7,501 bases of DNA, from assembly GCA_946538875.1 (NCBI GenBank), contig CAMNHD010000066.1:1-7501 (forward strand), written 5' to 3'. A program made the position numbers and the translations under genes. This DNA is from an uncultured Treponema sp. (GTDB taxonomy: Bacteria > Spirochaetota > Spirochaetia > Treponematales > Treponemataceae). The notes beneath the pieces were generated by a model that made no database searches, was not told the origin of the DNA, and saw only the letters and a list, made by a program, of their open reading frames with translations. Of the stretch, positions 4,550 to 7,501 are shown piece after piece. Positions within the stretch are counted from its first letter, which is position 1. Every line of letters starts with the position of its first letter.

Positions 4550-5272
4550 TTACGCTGAAGGCATTGCGGACGGGAAAGCAGTGCCGTTCCCGCTGCGGAA
4601 CTGACCGGGGGTAAGGCTGAACTCCTTTGCAAAAAGTCTGTTGAAATACGCGTCGTCTGTAAAGCCAAGGCTCAATGCAATTTCTTTGATTGAAAGGCCT
4701 GTGGTCAAAAGGAGATTGCGGCCTTCCGAGAGGCGGCAGCTGTTGACGTATGTCCACAGTTCCATCCCCATCTCACGGCGGAAGACTCTGGAAAGATAGT
4801 CACGGTTGGTGCCGGTCTGTCCGGCGATCGCGTCACGCGTCAGATGCTGGCCCATCATGCGGTTTATGATGAGCAGTGCGCGTTTTACCACGGCGGCGGT
4901 TTTGGTTCCAAGCATCTGTGAAGGATCTTTTATGACACTTTCCAGACGGGCAATGAATTTTCTGTTCGGGAAGACGCTCTGGTTGCAGAGCAGCACACGC
5001 GGGGCCTGGAGCAGTTTTTCAAAATTTGTGAGATCCTGTATGCGTTCGGCAAGCACCAGTACGGGGACGAATGTGAGTTTGGGGTTGCGCCTGATTACGA
5101 GCGGGTCGATGTCGTACACGGAATTGCAGATGATGAGGTTGGGCATAAATGCAAAGAGCACTGTGTCCAGGAACTGCACTGATGAGATGACCTCTGACTC
5201 TGTGGAGTCGTCAAAACTGGAGAGGATGCGTGTGTCTGTTCCGATGAACAGGATTTTCTTTTGACTCAGCAC
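4550..5272 (-). CDS. AraC-family regulator with a receiver-like N-terminal domain
   Basis: This 240-residue protein ends in a typical AraC double helix-turn-helix: the first HTH near 144-168 (LTRDAIAGQTGTNRDYLSRV), the second near 193-225 with the conserved IALSLGFTDDAYFNRLFAKEF and TPGQFR. Residues 5-115 read like a response-regulator receiver fold (KILFIG strand, MPNLIICN strand, FVPVLVLAE strand, VLLCNQ strand). The residue at the phosphoacceptor position is N50 (LIICN) instead of Asp, and no acidic pair follows the first strand, so it is probably not phosphorylated. It may bind a ligand or partner instead. The start is a GTG at 5272, chosen because the fold begins directly after it and AGGA sits 8 bases upstream. 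The HD-domain gene ends 10 bases before, so the two are probably one transcript. Its targets are unknown. Confidence 0.85.
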   Translation of the reverse strand: MLSQKKILFIGTDTRILSSFDDSTESEVISSVQFLDTVLFAFMPNLIICNSVYDIDPLVIRRNPKLTFVPVLVLAERIQDLTNFEKLLQAPRVLLCNQSVFPNRKFIARLESVIKDPSQMLGTKTAAVVKRALLIINRMMGQHLTRDAIAGQTGTNRDYLSRVFRREMGMELWTYVNSCRLSEGRNLLLTTGLSIKEIALSLGFTDDAYFNRLFAKEFSLTPGQFRSGNGTAFPSAMPSA

Positions 5273-5280
5273 GTGGGTTT

Positions 5281-5284
5281 TCCT
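5281..5284 (-). promoter_or_regulatory. Ribosome binding site of the AraC-type gene, overlapping the upstream stop codon
   Basis: AGGA lies 8 bases before the GTG start and shares bases with the TAG stop (5283-5285) of the HD-domain gene. This supports the GTG start and suggests translational coupling between the two genes. Confidence 0.55.
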
Positions 5285-6341
5285 ACAGTGACAGGGTGGT
5301 ATACGCTACACTGCCGTAAGGAGTGTCGCTGTATGCCAGGAAGTCCTGTATGCGTGCTGCGGTCTGGGGATGAAGGGCTGAAACTCTTTCTGCTTTTCCG
5401 CTGCTTTTTACCAATGGATCAACCCAGCGCTTCTTGACATTCAGGTTCACGTTGTAGCCGTTCTCCAAGGGGCTGTCCCTGTGCTCTATACTCTCCATCC
5501 GGCGGAAGGTGTTGTAGAGCTTTGCAAATTCGGCATCCTGGGCGGTCTTTGAGATTCCGTCGAACTTGAAAATCAGGTATTCTTCGTCCAGGGAATAAAG
5601 GTCACGCTCGGTGATGTGTCCGTGTTCAAGTGCGCACTTGAGCACATCTGCAAGGAGCTGCATTGCAAGCTTGTCTTCGTTATGCTGGAGAATCATGCTG
5701 ATTTCCAGGAATTTTTCTGTATACTGGACGGCTGATTCCAAATCGGCAAAGCCAAGTTCAGGAATTCCGTTTTCGTTTTTTAGTAGGGTCACCTGGTTGT
5801 AACTGTCTTCTATCTGTTCTATTGTCCATATTCCGCTGAGGGCGGCTCCGCTTGGGTACATGTATTCAAGACGGTCGGCGCTGAGCCCCGGAACTGAATT
5901 GTCAGCAACGGGATACTGATGGTAGTCGTCTATTTCGTATTTGTATATGCCGTCCTTGAACAGAAGGGTGCTGAGTTCCATCTCGTTGTTTATTATGGTC
6001 GAGGTGAGCGCTTCTGTGCTTTCCTGAGTAAGTGCGTCTCCGTTGCGGAAATCGTTCACGTGGCTGAATGCAGGGGTTGCCACATCGTGGAAGAGCCCCG
6101 CAAGTGTCTGTGTCTTGCTGTGGGTAAAATTCCACACTATCATTGCCACTCCGAGTGAATGGGAAAGTCTTGAATAGAAGAATTTGTTCTTGAAGAGAGG
6201 GGTCCAGTCTGTTCCGCACAGAAGGCCTACTCCATCCAGACGCTGCAGGACCGGCAGGCGCATGTACGGTTCCAGGAATGAGGGAAATTCCGGACAAAGT
6301 ATCTTGTGGTAATTCGTTGTAAAAAAAGCGTTTTTTTCCAT
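5283..6341 (-). CDS. HD-superfamily metal-dependent phosphohydrolase
   Basis: This 352-residue protein belongs to the HD phosphohydrolases related to dGTPases and SAMHD1. The likely metal ligands are H61 (SRLSHSLGV), H85-D86 (LAGLFHD) and D156 (SADRLEYM). The residues after HD differ from the common HD-x-GH-x-PFSH form: here HDVATPAFSH has Thr (T89) where the second His normally stands, while the last His (H94) is kept. The rest is helical and acidic, without membrane segments, so the enzyme should be cytoplasmic. Possible substrates are nucleotides or phosphate esters; none can be chosen from the sequence. The AAGGAG at 6353-6358 is a good ribosome binding site 11 bases before the ATG. The gene lies 29 bases after the DUF4190 gene and 10 before the AraC-type gene, so all three are probably one operon. 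Confidence 0.82.
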   Translation of the reverse strand: MEKNAFFTTNYHKILCPEFPSFLEPYMRLPVLQRLDGVGLLCGTDWTPLFKNKFFYSRLSHSLGVAMIVWNFTHSKTQTLAGLFHDVATPAFSHVNDFRNGDALTQESTEALTSTIINNEMELSTLLFKDGIYKYEIDDYHQYPVADNSVPGLSADRLEYMYPSGAALSGIWTIEQIEDSYNQVTLLKNENGIPELGFADLESAVQYTEKFLEISMILQHNEDKLAMQLLADVLKCALEHGHITERDLYSLDEEYLIFKFDGISKTAQDAEFAKLYNTFRRMESIEHRDSPLENGYNVNLNVKKRWVDPLVKSSGKAERVSALHPQTAARIQDFLAYSDTPYGSVAYTTLSL

Positions 6342-6370
6342 AAGTTTTCTCTCTCCTTTTATCTCTGCGT

Positions 6371-7501
6371 TTATGCGTAAGTGTCTATGGAGACTTGGAC
6401 GGCATCCATAATTTTTTCCAGTATTTCTACGTGATTGAAAGCGAATACCAAAAAGATTATCAGTGCAAGTATGCAGAGAACCAAGAGTCCCACACTTATT
6501 GCCGATGTTACGATTCCTACTGTTGCGGGGGTGCTTTTCTGATCTCTGTTTGAGTGGATTCCCAGTATCAGTCCTATTATTCCGCAGACTGGTAAGCCTA
6601 GGAGGGAGACTATCCCCAATACCAGCGAGGCTATGGCTTTGCTGTCTATTCTGCGGGGCTGGGGGGTAGCGGTGGAGTATGTGTTAGCAGTGGCGTGGGG
6701 GTCCGCGGTGGCGTGAGTATCCGCGGTGCCGTATGTGTGAGCGGTGGCGTGGGGGTCCGCGGTGCCGTGAGTGTCCGCGGTGCCGTATGTGTTAGCGGTG
6801 GCGTGGGTGTTCGCGGTGGCGTGGGGGTCTGCGGTGGCGTAAGTGTCCGCGGTGCCGTAGTCGTTCGCGGTGCCGTAGTCGTTCGCGGTGGCGTGGGTGT
6901 CCGCGGTGGCGTAGTCGTTCGCGGTGCCGTGGGGATCCGCGATGCCGTGAGTGTCTGCGGTGCCGTAGTCGTTCTCGGTGCCGTATGTGTTAGCGGTGCC
7001 GTGGGTGTCCGCGGTGGCGTGGGGGTCCGCGGTGCCGTAGTCGTTCGCGGTGGCGTGGGTGTCTGCGGTGGCGTGGGTGTCCGCGGTGGCGTGAGTGTCC
7101 GCGGTGGCGTGGGTGTCCGCGGTGCCGTGGGGGGCAGCCCCGTCAACACCGCATTCGTAAGCGCCCATGCGGTCCGCATAAGCCGCATTTATTTCGTAAG
7201 TCGCGCCCGAATCCCCGACAGTACACACCACCGTCTCTTCAGTACCACACTGCTTTGCGCCAGCCGCACTGCTTTCGTAAGCCGCACGCCGCTTTGCGCC
7301 GGCATCACCGCTTTCGTAAGCGTCACGCCGCTCCGCGCCAGCATCACCGCTTTCGTTAGCCACACACTGCGCAGCGCCAGCATCACTGCTTTCGTTAGCG
7401 CCACGCCGCTCCGCACCAGCCGCACAGCTTTCGTTAGCCGCACACTGCTCCGCGCCAGCATCACCGCTTTGGTAAGAGAAGCCCTCATCAGCAGAAGATT
7501 T
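6371..7501 (-). CDS. DUF4190-like membrane protein with long tandem-repeat N-terminal region (5' end outside the window)
   Basis: The frame stays open from the TAA at 6371 to the right edge, giving 376 visible residues, so the true start lies outside the window. A GTG at 7361-7363 is in frame but falls inside a repeat unit and is a poor start. In order, the protein shows six 13-residue repeats (ESGDAGAERRDAY type), about 37 residues of degenerate repeats, 25 hexapeptides of the form [AG]TA[DN][TPD][HY], then RRIDSKAIASLVLGIVSLLG and two long hydrophobic segments ending near the C-terminus. SKAIASLVLGIVSLL, a GIIGLILG strand and a second helix fit DUF4190, a two-helix membrane domain of unknown role. 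The repeats are unlike any enzyme and are rich in Ala, Thr, Asp, His and Tyr. They could be a spacer, a metal-binding surface or an adhesive region. The side of the membrane they occupy is unknown. Confidence 0.75.
   Translation of the reverse strand, partial: KSSADEGFSYQSGDAGAEQCAANESCAAGAERRGANESSDAGAAQCVANESGDAGAERRDAYESGDAGAKRRAAYESSAAGAKQCGTEETVVCTVGDSGATYEINAAYADRMGAYECGVDGAAPHGTADTHATADTHATADTHATADTHATANDYGTADPHATADTHGTANTYGTENDYGTADTHGIADPHGTANDYATADTHATANDYGTANDYGTADTYATADPHATANTHATANTYGTADTHGTADPHATAHTYGTADTHATADPHATANTYSTATPQPRRIDSKAIASLVLGIVSLLGLPVCGIIGLILGIHSNRDQKSTPATVGIVTSAISVGLLVLCILALIIFLVFAFNHVEILEKIMDAVQVSIDTYA
6677..7126 (-). repeat. 25 tandem 18-bp units coding for a hexapeptide
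   Basis: Twenty-five units of 18 bases lie head to tail without an interruption. A typical unit codes ATADTH (GCCACCGCGGACACCCAC). Variation is limited: Ala/Gly at position 1, mostly Asp/Asn at 4, Thr/Pro/Asp at 5 and His/Tyr at 6. A degenerate 26th unit, STATPQ, follows at 6659-6676. Because 18 is a multiple of 3, gain or loss of units keeps the frame. The + strand is very G-rich, and many units carry the palindrome CCGCGG. The lack of stop codons in the array creates spurious open frames in other phases. Confidence 0.92.
7238..7471 (-). repeat. Six tandem 39-bp units coding for a 13-residue repeat
   Basis: Six contiguous units code, in order, QSGDAGAEQCAAN, ESCAAGAERRGAN, ESSDAGAAQCVAN, ESGDAGAERRDAY, ESGDAGAKRRAAY and ESSAAGAKQCGTE. 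Residues 9-10 are either Gln-Cys or Arg-Arg in every unit. Weaker units of 13-14 residues continue to 7127 (for example EINAAYADRMGAY). The array may extend past the window edge, where 10 further residues do not clearly fit. Confidence 0.85.

Noticed and set aside
4358..4558. 66-codon + strand open frame in the gene-free stretch
   Set aside because: No ribosome binding site, start inside an inverted repeat arm, overlap with the end of the AraC-type gene, and low-complexity arginine-rich product. More likely a repeat element.
6646..7188. Open minus-strand frame coding a Pro-Arg-Thr-rich repeat protein
   Set aside because: It is an off-phase reading of the 18-bp array. Only the DUF4190 frame continues into a recognisable domain past the array and stays open to the window edge.
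7361..7363. GTG as the start of the DUF4190 gene
   Set aside because: It falls inside the third 13-residue repeat unit, and the same repeat pattern continues upstream in frame to the right edge, so the real start lies outside the window.
6677..7471. CRISPR array
   Set aside because: Units are contiguous without spacers, have coding periodicity (18 and 39 bases) and lie within one open reading frame; no cas genes are present.
7189..7488. Open minus-strand frame with LTKAVMLARSGV-type repeats and an ATG start
   Set aside because: It is a shadow of the 39-bp array in another phase; it stops soon after the array and matches no known family.

Overview
The window comes from a bacterium with densely packed genes. 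The families present and the overall style of the proteins suggest a spirochaete close to Treponema. This is an inference, because no rRNA or other phylogenetic marker lies in the window.

Left part (1-2601). A membrane-anchored GerMN-domain protein runs leftward out of the window. It diverges from a rightward pair: an Rrf2-family regulator and cysK, cysteine synthase. The regulator has IscR-like cysteines and ends in Tyr-Cys-Ile, a tail like those of proteins that dock in the CysK active site. Both promoters of the pair carry TAGGAA-type half-sites, two of them in the exact arrangement TACTA-N6-TAGGAA. Together these features look like a small cysteine-sensing circuit in which the regulator controls, and may physically contact, CysK.

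Middle (2579-4236). A leftward two-gene unit encodes a SpoU/TrmH-family RNA methyltransferase and an exported PAP2 phosphatase, coupled by an ATGA start/stop overlap. The PAP2 gene overlaps the end of cysK tail to tail by 23 bases. The methyltransferase and GerMN genes both have a -10 box only 7-8 bases from the start codon, so their mRNAs are predicted to be nearly leaderless.

Junction (4237-4549). This 313-base gene-free stretch holds the methyltransferase promoter, a 7-bp inverted repeat and a GC-rich hairpin-bearing element. The base skew of the + strand reverses here, from C/A-rich on the left to G/T-rich on the right, although the genes on both sides are on the minus strand. This may mark an old rearrangement boundary.

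Right part (4550-7501). Three leftward genes are probably co-transcribed. First is a DUF4190 membrane protein whose start lies outside the window and whose N-terminal region is two tandem arrays, 6 x 13 residues and 25 x 6 residues. Second is an HD-domain phosphohydrolase with a modified HD signature. Third is an AraC-type regulator whose N-terminal domain resembles a response-regulator receiver but lacks the phosphoacceptor aspartate. No mobile element, RNA gene or CRISPR array was found.
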